Positions 42,244-51,502 of a stretch of 64,000 nucleotides of DNA are shown here, in pieces. The notes below the pieces were generated by a model. That model was not told where the DNA came from. It did no database searches and worked only from the letters and a program-made list of their open reading frames with translations. The stretch's first letter is position 1. Each line of letters opens with the position of its first letter. The stretch comes from DASZQY01 sp035548515 (GTDB lineage Bacteria > Pseudomonadota > Alphaproteobacteria > Rhizobiales > Kaistiaceae): contig DASZSW010000013.1 in assembly GCA_035548515.1 (NCBI GenBank), positions 8,485 to 72,484 on the forward strand, read 5' to 3'. A program made the position numbers and the translations under genes.

Positions 42244-45085
42244 CGAGACGCAAGGAGAAGTCCTCCCGATCACGGGTCAGGTGCGGCGAATAGTAGGGAT
42301 CCGATACTATCGCCGCCCGCCATTTCCTTCGCATGTAGTCGATCTCGCTCGCGAACCGGCCCTGATGCTCTGCCGAATTGTCGTCGCCGCGCGTGGCGCT
42401 CTCGAGATGATAAAGCTCCGCAAACGGAGTCCATACGTTGAGGTACCCGGCCTCACGCACCTTCAGGCAAAAATCGACATCGTTGAACGCGACCTTCAAC
42501 TCTGTCTCGTTGAGCCCGCCGACCTCTTCGTACACGTCCTTGCGAACGACGAGGCAGGCGGCCGTTACAGCCGTCAGGTTTTGAACAAGCTGAAGCCGGG
42601 CGAAATATCCGCGATGCGCGCGGGGGAAATACTTGTGGCTATGTCCCGCCACGCCGCCAGGACCCAGGATGACACCGGCATGCTGGATCGTCTCGTTTGG
42701 GTAATAGAGCTTAGCGCCGACGCATCCCACATCCGGCAGACATGCCCATGAAACCATTTCGCTCAGCCAGTCTGGCGAGATCACCTCGATGTCGTTGTTG
42801 ATGAGACCGAGGACCTCTCCGCGAGCTTGCTTTGCCGCGAAATTGTTGATCGCCGAAAAATTGAATGGCTGATCGTACGGAATGATGCGGACATTCTCGA
42901 ACCGCTCGATTTCGCGGAAGTATGCGAGCGTCGCCGTTTCCACGGAACCGTTATCGATGACGATGATCTCGTAGGGGCCGTACGTCGTCTTCTCTCGGAT
43001 CGACTCAATACAGCGCCGCAGAAGCGCCAGACGGTCGCGCGTTGCGACGATAAGGCTGACGAGCGGATGTGGCTCGGGCACCTGCAGACGCATGCGATAT
43101 CCCAGGCGCTCGGGACCGGCCTCCACGACGGCCGGCAAACGAGTGCGCTCCACATGCTCCTCGAGCGCGCGCAAACCGGCGTCGTAAGCGAAGCTTTTGG
43201 CGTCCGGCGATTGCGCCGTCGAGCCCGGCACCGCGCGCCAATGGTACAGAATCTTCGGGATGTGCCGGATCCTGGCGGCGTCGATGCGCTCGAAAATCCG
43301 CAGATTGAGATCGTAGTCCTGACTGCCCTCGAAGCCGGCGCGCCACCCGCCGACCGCCCGGATATTTTCCGCGCGATGCACGGAGAGATGATTCAGGTAG
43401 TTGTACGAGCGGAACAGCTCGCGCGAAAAGTCCGGCTTGAAGTACGGCTCGTACCGCTCGCCGCCGACGCTGAGCTTGTCCTCGTCGCTGTAGATGATTT
43501 CCGCATCCGGGTGGCGCGCGATCTCCAGCGCCACTTCCGCGAGTGCGTGTTCGCCGAGGATATCGTCGTGGTCGAGGAGCGCGATCCATGGCCCGCTGGC
43601 CAGCGCGAAAGCGGTGTTCGTCGCGCGCGAGATATTTCCGTTCTCCGCCTGGTACGCGACCTTTATGCGTTGGTCGCGGGCAGCGTAACGCGAGAGAATC
43701 TCCCGGACATGCGGCTCTGTCGAGTGATCGTCCGCGATGCATAGTTCCCAGTTCGCGTAGACCTGCATCAGCACCGATGCGATCGCTGCCTCCAGGAATT
43801 CCGCCGGCGGGTTGTAGACCGGCATCACGACGCTGATCAGCGGCTTCGACGGCAACGCCTTGATCGCCTTGATGAGACGCTTGCGATCGCGACCTGCCTG
43901 GTAGTCGGTCGTCTCGATCCAGCGCGCATAGCCGGATTTGCTATCGGCATGGGCGGCCGTGTCGAGCGCCGCGCCAGGCCCATGCTGCCGCCGCTTGCGG
44001 AGCGAGCGCCGGATGCTACGGCTCCAGTCGCGGGGAGCGTTGCGGGTCTTCCTCCACAGCGCGCGGAAGAGGTAGCGCGAGGATTGCAACTGCCGCTGGG
44101 CTGTGACCCTCTGTGCTTCCGACGCTGCGACCTGATCCTCAAGGCGCGCCGTCGCGACCTCGAGTTCGACCAGGCGCCGCTCGGCGTGTGCGAGCGCGTC
44201 GGCCTTGGCGGCAAGTGCCGCGGTTGCCTCGGCGACAGAGGCCTCCAACGCTTTCGCGCTGAGGGCGCTGGCGCGGAGCGACTTCTCCGCCGCAAGAGCA
44301 CGCGCCGCAAAACCCGTTGTGCGGGAGCGCAGCAGGTTCACCAACTCGATGTCGCTTTCGGCAGCACGCATCGCCTGCGCCTCCTCGCAAGCCTCGCGAA
44401 CGGACTCGCCGAGGCGCGCATATACGGCGCGTATCTCGGCCACGTCGCGCTCGTTCCGCGCGGCGGAGAAAAATGCGCCGAGACGGTCGGGGACCTGCGA
44501 TCCGGTGGCCAGAACGCCAAGGCCGTACCCGTGCAGAAACTCGAAGGATGGGTGGCCGGGCGATATCTCGGCCCACAGCCGCGCGACGCCGAAGTCGTTT
44601 TCGTGCGCGTTCGTGTCGTGGAACAGGACGATCGCGCTGTCCGACAGCTTGGGCCGCCAGCTTTCGAAATCGTGGCTGACGTCCTCGTAGAAATGGCGGC
44701 CGTCGATGTGCAGCAGGTCGATCGACCCATCCGCGAACTGCGGCAGCGCCTCGTCGAACGTCGAGCGCAACAGGGTAGAGAAGGGGTACCGCGCTTGATG
44801 GTACCGCGAGAGCTCCTCGAATACCTCGTTGCCGTAGAAGCCTGCGTGCTCGTCGCCCTTCCACGTATCGATCGCGTAAGCGCGTGTGGGCAACGAGAGC
44901 CGCGCAATGGCCTGGCAAAAGGCCGAATAGGAGAAGCCGGCGTGGGAGCCGAGTTCGACGACAAGGCCTGGGCGCTGCCGTTCGATCAGCCAGAAAGCGA
45001 AGGGCGCGTGCTCCAGCCACGCGGACTGAATCAGACGGTCCGGCGTCCACAGCGAGGCTTCGGAGAGGAACGCGGTCGTGTCCAT
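42227..45085 (-). CDS. Methyltransferase - coiled coil - double GT2 glycosyltransferase fusion
   Basis: A 952-residue cytoplasmic multidomain enzyme. Residues about 40-200 are a class I SAM methyltransferase of the Methyltransf_24 type (VVELGSHAGFSYSAF, DGSIDLLHIDGRHFYEDV, AIVLFHDTNAH). Residues about 215-335 form an alanine-rich coiled coil. Residues about 415-640 are a first GT2 domain (LISVVMPVYNPPAEFLEAAI, WIALLDHDDI, IIYSDEDKL). Residues about 680-920 are a second GT2 domain (PLVSLIVATRDRLALLRRCI, LGLINNDIEVISP, VAFNDVDFCLKVREAG). Such fusions build and cap O-antigen or capsule chains. ATG 45085 (MDTTAFLSEASLW) is chosen because it begins the methyltransferase homology; the frame is open 13 codons further. 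It lies beside the lipid-arabinose genes, so it probably serves the same glycan. Confidence 0.88.
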   Translation of the reverse strand: MDTTAFLSEASLWTPDRLIQSAWLEHAPFAFWLIERQRPGLVVELGSHAGFSYSAFCQAIARLSLPTRAYAIDTWKGDEHAGFYGNEVFEELSRYHQARYPFSTLLRSTFDEALPQFADGSIDLLHIDGRHFYEDVSHDFESWRPKLSDSAIVLFHDTNAHENDFGVARLWAEISPGHPSFEFLHGYGLGVLATGSQVPDRLGAFFSAARNERDVAEIRAVYARLGESVREACEEAQAMRAAESDIELVNLLRSRTTGFAARALAAEKSLRASALSAKALEASVAEATAALAAKADALAHAERRLVELEVATARLEDQVAASEAQRVTAQRQLQSSRYLFRALWRKTRNAPRDWSRSIRRSLRKRRQHGPGAALDTAAHADSKSGYARWIETTDYQAGRDRKRLIKAIKALPSKPLISVVMPVYNPPAEFLEAAIASVLMQVYANWELCIADDHSTEPHVREILSRYAARDQRIKVAYQAENGNISRATNTAFALASGPWIALLDHDDILGEHALAEVALEIARHPDAEIIYSDEDKLSVGGERYEPYFKPDFSRELFRSYNYLNHLSVHRAENIRAVGGWRAGFEGSQDYDLNLRIFERIDAARIRHIPKILYHWRAVPGSTAQSPDAKSFAYDAGLRALEEHVERTRLPAVVEAGPERLGYRMRLQVPEPHPLVSLIVATRDRLALLRRCIESIREKTTYGPYEIIVIDNGSVETATLAYFREIERFENVRIIPYDQPFNFSAINNFAAKQARGEVLGLINNDIEVISPDWLSEMVSWACLPDVGCVGAKLYYPNETIQHAGVILGPGGVAGHSHKYFPRAHRGYFARLQLVQNLTAVTAACLVVRKDVYEEVGGLNETELKVAFNDVDFCLKVREAGYLNVWTPFAELYHLESATRGDDNSAEHQGRFASEIDYMRRKWRAAIVSDPYYSPHLTRDREDFSLRLDAGAR

Positions 45086-45208
45086 ACGCCCGGCCCATCC
45101 TACGCAGAGGACATGCGCGCGCAATGGCCTCGCCGATGGCGGCCAACGCGGCTGGATTGACTGCCGGCTGCCCGTCTATAACGGCGCGCCGCCGGGGAGG
45201 GCGGTTCC

Positions 45209-46531
45209 GTGGCGCAATCCGCCGACGTCTTCGAAATTACACACCGCAGCGTGTTCGCGATCGCGCTGCCGATGACCCTTGCCTATCTGACCACGCCGCT
45301 TGTAGGCGTCGTCAGCCTCGGCGTCATCGGCCAGCTTGGTGACCCTGCCCTGGTGGGTGGCGTGTCGATCGGCGGCCTGATTTTCGACTTGGTCTTTCTC
45401 AGCTTCAACTTCCTGCGCTCAGGCACGACCGGCCTGGTCGCGCAGGCGCTGGGCGCCGGCAACCCGCGCGAGATGACGGCAACGCTGGCGCGCGCCACCC
45501 TGCTCGCCCTCGGCATCGGCTTCGTTATCCTCGTGCTGAACCGGCCGACCCTCGCCATCGCGCAGCATCTGATCGGCGGCAGCGACGCCGTGCAGGCGGC
45601 AACGCGCGATTACTGGCACATACGCGTGCTTGCGGCCCCGATGATGCTGGTTAATTACGTCATCCTCGGTTGGCTCATCGGCCTTGGGCGCGCAGGCTAC
45701 GGCTTGTTGCTGCAGATCGTGCTGAACGGCGTGAACATCGTTTGCGCTGTACTGCTCGTGCACGTTTATGGCTTTGGCGTCGCCGGTACTGCGCTCGCCA
45801 GCCTTGCCGCGGAAACCCTTGCTGTCATTGCCGGCGTCGCGGTCGTCTTCCGCCTCGTCGGTCGTCGCGCACTGCCGGACAGGGACGAGATCCTCAGCCG
45901 CGCCGCGTTCGTGCGGCTGATGGCGCTGAACCGCGATATCCTGATCCGCTCCTTCGCCCTGCTGAGCGCCTTTGCCGTGTTCACTGCACGCAGCGCGGCG
46001 GCCGGCGATGTTGTCCTTGCCGCGAACGAGATCCTTATGAATCTCATCGTGCTCGCCGCCTACTTTCTGGATGGCCTCGCCGCTGCCGCGGAGCAGCTCA
46101 CCGGCCGCGCCGTCGGCGCGCGCCGCCGTGCCGCGTTCGACCGCGCCGTCCGGCTGGCGGTCGGCTGGGGCTATGCCGTCGGCGGCACGCTCACGTTGCT
46201 GCTGCTTGGCGCAGGCGGCCTCGTGGTCGATCTCATGACCACCAGCGAGCCGGTTCGGATGGCCGCTCGCGGCGCGCTCATCTGGGCGGCGCTGTTCCCG
46301 TTATGCGGCACGCTCGCCTACCAGCTCGATGGCGTCTTCATCGGCGCGACATGGTCGCTGGACATGCGCAATACGATGCTGTTCGCGCTCGCGGTCTACC
46401 TCGCAGCCGGCGTCGCGCTCGGCGCCTTCCTCGGCATTACCGGCTGGTGGATAGCGCTGCTCGTGTTCCTGCTCACCCGCGGGGCATCGCTGTTGTGGCG
46501 GAGCAGGGTACGAGTCCGGTCGACGTTCTAG
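45209..46531 (+). CDS. MATE-family efflux transporter
   Basis: A 440-residue inner-membrane transporter with twelve predicted helices and the two-fold MATE repeat. The first half opens VFAIALPMTLAYLTTPLVGV with the loop GVIGQLGDPALVGGVSIGG; the second half opens near LMALNRDILIRSFALLSAF. It belongs to the DinF-like branch, whose members are drug/proton or sodium antiporters. Because it sits beside glycan genes, export of a metabolite or lipid intermediate is also thinkable, but nothing in the sequence shows that. It starts at GTG 45209 after GGGGAGGGC. The 123-bp gap upstream is divergent with the fusion gene. Confidence 0.88.
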   Translation: MAQSADVFEITHRSVFAIALPMTLAYLTTPLVGVVSLGVIGQLGDPALVGGVSIGGLIFDLVFLSFNFLRSGTTGLVAQALGAGNPREMTATLARATLLALGIGFVILVLNRPTLAIAQHLIGGSDAVQAATRDYWHIRVLAAPMMLVNYVILGWLIGLGRAGYGLLLQIVLNGVNIVCAVLLVHVYGFGVAGTALASLAAETLAVIAGVAVVFRLVGRRALPDRDEILSRAAFVRLMALNRDILIRSFALLSAFAVFTARSAAAGDVVLAANEILMNLIVLAAYFLDGLAAAAEQLTGRAVGARRRAAFDRAVRLAVGWGYAVGGTLTLLLLGAGGLVVDLMTTSEPVRMAARGALIWAALFPLCGTLAYQLDGVFIGATWSLDMRNTMLFALAVYLAAGVALGAFLGITGWWIALLVFLLTRGASLLWRSRVRVRSTF

Positions 46532-46564
46532 CGTCGTGACCACCGTGCGGGCTAAGCTCGACAC

Positions 46565-47356
46565 ATGACGAAAGTGTTGCTGACGGGCGCGGGCGGCGGG
46601 GTGGGGCGGATGATCCGGCCGCTGCTGGCCGCGCGCTATGCGCTGCGCGTCTCGGATCGCGTGGCCATTCCTCACGAAGCCGGCGAAGAGCACATGCCCG
46701 CCGATCTCGCCGACATAGACGCCGTCCGCGCCGCGGTTCGCGGTGTCGACGCAATCGTCCATCTCGGCGGCTTTTCGCTCGAATCGGATTTCGGCACGAT
46801 CCTCGCGGCCAACATCGTCGGCACCCGCAATCTGTTCGAGGCCGCGCGGCTGGAAGGCGTGCGCCGCGTGGTCTTTGCGTCCAGCAACCATGTCATGGGC
46901 TTCTATCCACGCACCGAGAAGATCGGCGTCGATCGCAGCGTACGTCCCGACTCGCGCTATGGCGTCAGCAAAGCCTTCGGCGAGGCGCTCGCGAGCCTCT
47001 ATGCGGACAAGTACGGCGCGGAATGCCTGGTCATCCGCATCGGTCACATCGCGCCGAAGCCGGAGAATCCGCGCGATCTTGCCGTGTGGCTGTCGCCCCG
47101 CGATTTCGTTCAGCTCATCGCCATCGGGATTGAGCGGCCGGACCTCCGCTACGCCATCGTCTATGGCATGTCCGACAATGCGCGCGCCTGGTGGGAAGAT
47201 TCAGCCGCCCGCGCCCTGGGCTACCGGCCCGAGGATAGGTCGGAGGACTACGCCGCCGAGGTGCTGGCGAAGGGCGACGCGCTGACTGGCGATCCGGTCG
47301 TTGACCTGAACCAGGGCGGCGCATTTGCGGCCGCCGAGGACATGAAGCCCGCTTAG
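46565..47356 (+). CDS. udh: NAD-dependent uronate dehydrogenase-like epimerase-family protein
   Basis: A 263-residue short extended SDR that closely follows the Agrobacterium uronate dehydrogenase pattern. The NAD site is VLLTGAGGGVGRMIRPLLAA, followed by VDAIVHLGGFSLESDFGTIL, RVVFASSNHVMGFYPRTEKI and the catalytic Y/K in SRYGVSKAFGEALA. VIRIGHIAPKPENPRDLAVW and YGMSDNARAWWED follow. Udh oxidises D-galacturonate or D-glucuronate to the aldarolactone. The gene faces the sugar-acid importer and catabolic operon, overlapping the last permease gene by 4 bp at the stops. That supports a role in the same pathway, although it is on the other strand. The exact sugar is inferred. Confidence 0.85.
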   Translation: MTKVLLTGAGGGVGRMIRPLLAARYALRVSDRVAIPHEAGEEHMPADLADIDAVRAAVRGVDAIVHLGGFSLESDFGTILAANIVGTRNLFEAARLEGVRRVVFASSNHVMGFYPRTEKIGVDRSVRPDSRYGVSKAFGEALASLYADKYGAECLVIRIGHIAPKPENPRDLAVWLSPRDFVQLIAIGIERPDLRYAIVYGMSDNARAWWEDSAARALGYRPEDRSEDYAAEVLAKGDALTGDPVVDLNQGGAFAAAEDMKPA

Positions 47357-48186
47357 CTCCGCTTGACGCGCGTGACCAGCTGCGTCGGATTGATGAAACG
47401 GAGCGCGATGAGCAGCCAGACCAGCGTGGTGACCATGTAGATCACCGCCATCGCGTCGATGGATTGCACAGCCCGCACGCCCGCGGCGAACACGGCGTAG
47501 TAGAGCGCGACCACCAGCGTCTGGCTGCTTGGCCCTGAGACGAAGAACGTCAGCTCGAACATCGCCAGCGTGCGCACGAGCACGATCAGCAACGAGGCGA
47601 GGATGCCCGGCATCAGCAGCGGCAGCAGCACATAGACGAACAGCTTCCAGGTGTTCGCGCCGAATACCCGCGCCGCCGCTTCGATCTTGGGGTCGATCTG
47701 CTCGATGAACGGGATCATGATCAGGATGACGAACGGCACAGTCGGTACGAGATTGGCGAGCACCACACCCCAGAAAGTGCCGCCAAGGCCGGACTGGTAG
47801 AGAACGGTTGCGAGTGGAATGCCGTAGGTGATCGGCGGCACCAGCAGCGGCAGCAGGAACAGCAGCATCACGACCCGCTTTCCCGGAAAGTCGCGACGCG
47901 CCATCGCGTACGCCGCCGTGACGCCCAGCACCGCCGAAATCAGCACGACGGCGAACGCCACCTGAAACGTCACCGTCAGGATCTGGTTGAGCTGGAACTC
48001 GGCCCACGACGATGCGTACCAATTGGTCGTGTATCCCGCCGGCAGCCAGCTCCGGAGCCACCGCGTCGAGAACGACGAAACGACCACCGTCGCCACCATG
48101 GCGAAGAGGTTGAGGATAAAGAAGCCGACGACCACCCACACCGCGGTTGCCCACAACTTCGCGCCGATCGTGGTGTCGCGGATCAT
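47353..48186 (-). CDS. ABC transporter permease (spermidine/putrescine-type)
   Basis: A 277-residue inner-membrane subunit with six predicted helices. The EAA loop that contacts the ATPase is EQIDPKIEAAARVFGANTWK followed by LFVYVLLPLLMPG. It is of the PotC-like type used by 2-component permease importers for polyamines, iron or, in rhizobia, sugar acids. It lies 4 bp after the first permease gene, last in the operon dehydratase-RraA-binding protein-ATPase-permease-permease. Its substrate is inferred from that operon to be a sugar acid or a related organic acid. Confidence 0.9.
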   Translation of the reverse strand: MIRDTTIGAKLWATAVWVVVGFFILNLFAMVATVVVSSFSTRWLRSWLPAGYTTNWYASSWAEFQLNQILTVTFQVAFAVVLISAVLGVTAAYAMARRDFPGKRVVMLLFLLPLLVPPITYGIPLATVLYQSGLGGTFWGVVLANLVPTVPFVILIMIPFIEQIDPKIEAAARVFGANTWKLFVYVLLPLLMPGILASLLIVLVRTLAMFELTFFVSGPSSQTLVVALYYAVFAAGVRAVQSIDAMAVIYMVTTLVWLLIALRFINPTQLVTRVKRS

Positions 48187-48190
48187 CGCC

Positions 48191-49075
48191 TCAGCCTTTC
48201 CCGCCCGCGGTCGAGCCGCGATAGAAGAAGCTGCGTCCTGCCAGCACGAGAACGACGATGGCGAGCTGCGTGAAGCCCATGATCATCGCGATCGTAGAGG
48301 CGAGGGGGTAGTCGTACTTCTCGAACGCGGCCTGATACGCCGCGATCGAGATTACGCGCGTCGATCCCGCAGGATCGCCGAGCACCACCGCTGACGGGAA
48401 CACCGAGAACGCCTGCACGAACGAGAGGCAGAAGGTGATCGCGAGGCCCGGCGCCAGCAGCGGCAGGAAGACCGCGCGGAATCTCTGCGCGGCTTTCGCA
48501 CCCAGCGTCGCCGCCGCCTGTTCCAGCGCAGGATCGATGCCCGTGACATAGGAGAGCGTCAGCAGGAAGGTGAACGGGAAACCCGAGATCAGCAGCGAGG
48601 CAAATACGCCCCAGTAATTGTGCACCAGCCGGACCGGCTTATCGATGACGTGCAGGAACAGCAGCGTGCGATTGAACCATCCCTGCGGCCCGAGATAGTT
48701 GAGCAGTCCCTCAGCCACGAGCACCGTGCCAAGCGTGATCGGCAGCACAAGAATGGCGGTGAGCAGTCGCTGCCTGTGCATCAAGCGCACGCGGAACGCG
48801 ATCGGTACCGCGATGACCAGGTTGAAGATGGTCACAGGCAGCGCCACCCAGATGGTCGTGGCGATCGTGTCGTAGAGGTACGAATCCGAGAAGAACGTGA
48901 CGTAGTTGGCGAGCCAGTGACCCTCACGCGGGCTGAACGACAGCAGCAGCCCGTAGACGAAGGGATAAATGAACAGACCGACGATGAAGATTGCCGCCGG
49001 CAGCACCAGCAGCGTGATGCCGTCAAGGCCGCGCGCCGCAAGCCGTTGCCGAAGGCTGGCGGTCGCCGCGGTCAT
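48191..49075 (-). CDS. ABC transporter permease (spermidine/putrescine-type)
   Basis: A 294-residue inner-membrane subunit of PotB type. After a cytoplasmic N-terminus (MTAATASLRQRLAARGLDG) come six helices and the EAA loop DPALEQAAATLGAKAAQRFR, then AVFLPLLAPGLAI. Its ATG overlaps the stop of the ATPase gene in an ATGA, so the two are coupled. With the other permease it would make the heterodimeric channel of the sugar-acid importer. Confidence 0.9.
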   Translation of the reverse strand: MTAATASLRQRLAARGLDGITLLVLPAAIFIVGLFIYPFVYGLLLSFSPREGHWLANYVTFFSDSYLYDTIATTIWVALPVTIFNLVIAVPIAFRVRLMHRQRLLTAILVLPITLGTVLVAEGLLNYLGPQGWFNRTLLFLHVIDKPVRLVHNYWGVFASLLISGFPFTFLLTLSYVTGIDPALEQAAATLGAKAAQRFRAVFLPLLAPGLAITFCLSFVQAFSVFPSAVVLGDPAGSTRVISIAAYQAAFEKYDYPLASTIAMIMGFTQLAIVVLVLAGRSFFYRGSTAGGKG

Positions 49076-50142
49076 GCGTCGGCCGGATACACGAGGATAC
49101 GGCCGGGCGCCGCGCTGAGGTGCACCGTCGATTCGAGGGCGACCGGCCGATCCGAGCGGAACACAAGCGCCAGATCGCCGGCATGCGCGGTACCGACGAA
49201 TTCGCGTCCGCGATATTCGATCGTCTCGACTTTCGCTGCGATTGCGCCGGGTCTGGCATCGCCGGCGACGAGGTCGTCCGGCCGAATCGCCAGGACGGCG
49301 GCGTCGCTGCCGGCGAGGTTGTCGCGCGCCATGCCGGTGATCCGGACGCCGGCGACATCGACCGTCGCCAGTTCGCCTTCGCGCGAGACGAGGTGTCCGG
49401 GGATGCGGTTGCGGAACCCCATGAATTCCGCGACGTCGAGATGCGCCGGCGCCTCGTAGAGTTCCGTGGGCGTGCCCACCTGCCGGATCGACCCCGCGCG
49501 CATGACAACGACACGGTCGGCAAGCGACAGCGCCTCGTCCTGGTCATGCGTCACGTAGATGGTGGTGGAACCGACGAGATTGTGAATGCGCCGGATTTCG
49601 GCGCGCATCTCGAGACGCAGCTTCGCGTCGAGATTGGACAGCGGCTCGTCCATCAGCACCAGCGGGGGCTCGATTATGATCGCCCGCGCAATCGCCACGC
49701 GCTGCTGTTGCCCGCCGGACAAGGCCCCGGGGAGCTTGTTGCCCTGGTCCTGCAGCCGCACCAGCGCCAGCGCCTCATCGACCTTTTTCTCGATCTCGGC
49801 TTTCGGCCGCCGCTGCATGGTCAGGCCGAAGGCGATATTCTTCCGCACGCTCATGTGCGGGAACAGCGCGTAGTTCTGGAACACCATGCCGAAGCCGCGC
49901 TCCTCCGGCTTCAGCCGGTCGATGCGCGTCTTGTCGAGCCAGATGCTGCCGCCCGACAGCGTCAACAGACCGGCCAGACAATTGAGCGCGGTCGACTTGC
50001 CACAGCCAGACGGCCCGAGCAGCGCGATAAACTCGCCGCGGCGCACGGTCAGCGTCACGCTGTTCAGCGCATTGACGCTGCCGAAATTGCGGCTCATGTC
50101 ATCGAGTCGCAGCTCGCGAAAATCACGTCCGGCGATAGCCAT
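49072..50142 (-). CDS. ABC transporter ATP-binding protein (importer, MOI/CUT1-like)
   Basis: A 356-residue ATPase subunit. Walker A is GPSGCGKST, the Q-loop is VFQNYALFPHMSVRKNIAFG, the signature is LSGGQQQRVAIARA, Walker B is PLVLMDEPLSNLD, and the H-loop is VTHDQDEAL. The C-terminal 120 residues form a TOBE/OB regulatory domain (VLAIRPDDLVAGDARPG). The start at ATG 50142 (MAIAGRDFRELRLDDMSRNF) has GGGGAG 5 nt upstream; the frame continues upstream to 50178. The 80-bp gap before it holds a strong hairpin that follows the binding-protein gene. Confidence 0.92.
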   Translation of the reverse strand: MAIAGRDFRELRLDDMSRNFGSVNALNSVTLTVRRGEFIALLGPSGCGKSTALNCLAGLLTLSGGSIWLDKTRIDRLKPEERGFGMVFQNYALFPHMSVRKNIAFGLTMQRRPKAEIEKKVDEALALVRLQDQGNKLPGALSGGQQQRVAIARAIIIEPPLVLMDEPLSNLDAKLRLEMRAEIRRIHNLVGSTTIYVTHDQDEALSLADRVVVMRAGSIRQVGTPTELYEAPAHLDVAEFMGFRNRIPGHLVSREGELATVDVAGVRITGMARDNLAGSDAAVLAIRPDDLVAGDARPGAIAAKVETIEYRGREFVGTAHAGDLALVFRSDRPVALESTVHLSAAPGRILVYPADA

Positions 50143-50178
50143 GCATCTCCCCGTCGGAGGATAGGCCCGGTACGGCAA

Positions 50179-50203
50179 GGCTGGCGGCTCAGCACCGCCA
50201 GCC
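50179..50203 (-). other. Intercistronic hairpin between binding-protein and ATPase genes
   Basis: On the minus strand a 9-bp perfect stem, GGCTGGCGG and CCGCCAGCC, with a 7-nt loop lies 20 bp after the binding-protein stop and has no T-run. Such hairpins in ABC operons commonly stabilise the upstream message, so the binding protein is made in excess over the transporter subunits. Confidence 0.6.
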
Positions 50204-50222
50204 CAGCCGCGACCAGTCTATA

Positions 50223-51398
50223 TTATTTCTTTTTCTGCGAACCGATCTCTTCGTCCCAGCGGCTGAACGCATAGACGAGCTTGTCCGGCAGAAGCGGAAT
50301 TTCCTGCGGGTGCGACGTGATCTCCTTAGCGTATTCGGGGCGACCAAACTCCTGGATGACCTTCTGGCTCGACGCCGGAGCCATCGACAGCGGCACGTCC
50401 TTCACCGCCGGACCCGGATAGAAATAGCCGTCGTCGTAGGTGACGGCCTGCGCCGGGGGCGAGAGCATATAATTGAGGAAGTCGATCAGCACGGCAAGCT
50501 TGTCCTGCGACACGCCCTTCGGGATACACAGGTAGTGCGCGTCGAGGATCCAGTGGTAGCCCTTGAGGAAGAAGACCTTGGCTTCCTTGGGCACCACGCC
50601 GAGGGCGCGCGGGTTGATGTCCCAGCCCATCTGCGACGGGATCATGTCGCGCGAGCCCTCGCCGAGTTCCTTCATGGTCGGGCCGGTGCCGGCCGGATAG
50701 TACTCGACGTACTTGCCGAGTTCCTTCAGATACGACCAGGTCTTGTCCCAGCCGTTCTTCGGATCGTGCGGGTCCTTGTCGCCGAGGATATAGGGCAGCC
50801 CCATGATGAAGACGCGGCCGGGGCCGGAATTGGCCGGGCGCGCGTACATGAAGCGGTTCGGATTCGCCTTGGCCCAGGCGAGCAGGTCTTCCGCCGTCTC
50901 CGGCACCTTTTTGACTTTGTCCGGCATGTATTCCATCACCGGGCCGGCCGGGCAGAACACGATGCAGACGCCCTGGTTGGCGGCCAGTGCCTGCATCTTC
51001 TTGGCACCAGGCAGATAGATGTCATCGAGCTTCGGCAGCTTGGACGAATATTCGGAGGCGATCGGAATCCAGAGCTTCTGGTCCACGCCGGCCGACAGCG
51101 CATCGATGCCGGTGAGCACGCCGTCGATGTCGACGCGGCCGGCGTCCTGCTGCGCCTTGATCTTGCCGGGCAGTTCCGGCGCCGGCGCCTTCGAGAAGGT
51201 GACGCGCGAGACGAGCTTTGGGTTCTTGTCGCGGTAGGCTTCGATCGCTTTCTGCGTCAGCGCCAGGTTGCCGGCAACGTCGACGAAATTGAGGGTGACC
51301 GGCGAGGTCGGCAATTTCAGATTCTGGGCAAAAGCCGGAAAGGCCGCGGCGCTGGCGAGGCCCCCGACGACGGTACGACGGGTCAACTTGATCGACAT
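50223..51398 (-). CDS. ABC transporter periplasmic substrate-binding protein (Tat-exported)
   Basis: A 391-residue binding protein of the PotD/iron-type (SBP family 1-like) class. The N-terminus is a twin-arginine signal (MSIKLTRRTVVGGLASAAAF, cleavage after FPAFA), so it is probably exported folded. The mature part has VTLNFVDVAGNLALTQKAIE, VDIDGVLTGIDALSAGV and IPKGVSQDKLAVLIDFLNYM in the usual order. The ATG at 51398 is supported by AGGGAGG 6 nt upstream. The ligand is unknown; the operon with dehydratase and RraA-family genes suggests a sugar acid. A separate 18-bp palindrome lies just upstream. Confidence 0.9.
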   Translation of the reverse strand: MSIKLTRRTVVGGLASAAAFPAFAQNLKLPTSPVTLNFVDVAGNLALTQKAIEAYRDKNPKLVSRVTFSKAPAPELPGKIKAQQDAGRVDIDGVLTGIDALSAGVDQKLWIPIASEYSSKLPKLDDIYLPGAKKMQALAANQGVCIVFCPAGPVMEYMPDKVKKVPETAEDLLAWAKANPNRFMYARPANSGPGRVFIMGLPYILGDKDPHDPKNGWDKTWSYLKELGKYVEYYPAGTGPTMKELGEGSRDMIPSQMGWDINPRALGVVPKEAKVFFLKGYHWILDAHYLCIPKGVSQDKLAVLIDFLNYMLSPPAQAVTYDDGYFYPGPAVKDVPLSMAPASSQKVIQEFGRPEYAKEITSHPQEIPLLPDKLVYAFSRWDEEIGSQKKK

Positions 51399-51416
51399 TG
51401 CATCCTCCCTGGGTTT

Positions 51417-51434
51417 CACGCAACGCGTTGCGTG
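51417..51434. promoter_or_regulatory. Perfect 18-bp palindrome upstream of the binding-protein gene
   Basis: CACGCAACGCGTTGCGTG is a perfect palindrome, 18 bp before the binding-protein ATG and just upstream of its ribosome-binding site. With its central CGCG and GCAACG arms it resembles a LacI- or GntR-type operator and differs from the palindrome in the dehydratase promoter. It could instead fold as an RNA hairpin in the operon transcript. The regulator is unknown. Confidence 0.55.
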
Positions 51435-51502
51435 CATTTCTTCTGAACATCTCGGCCAAAGAACCGAACTTGCACGTCTCCGCGACGGCGTAGGCGGCCG
51501 CG

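Noticed and set aside
45160..45215. EcfG-like GGAAC and CGTT on the minus strand upstream of the fusion gene
   Set aside because: The two boxes are 20 nt apart instead of 16-17 and partly lie in the divergent gene's leader.
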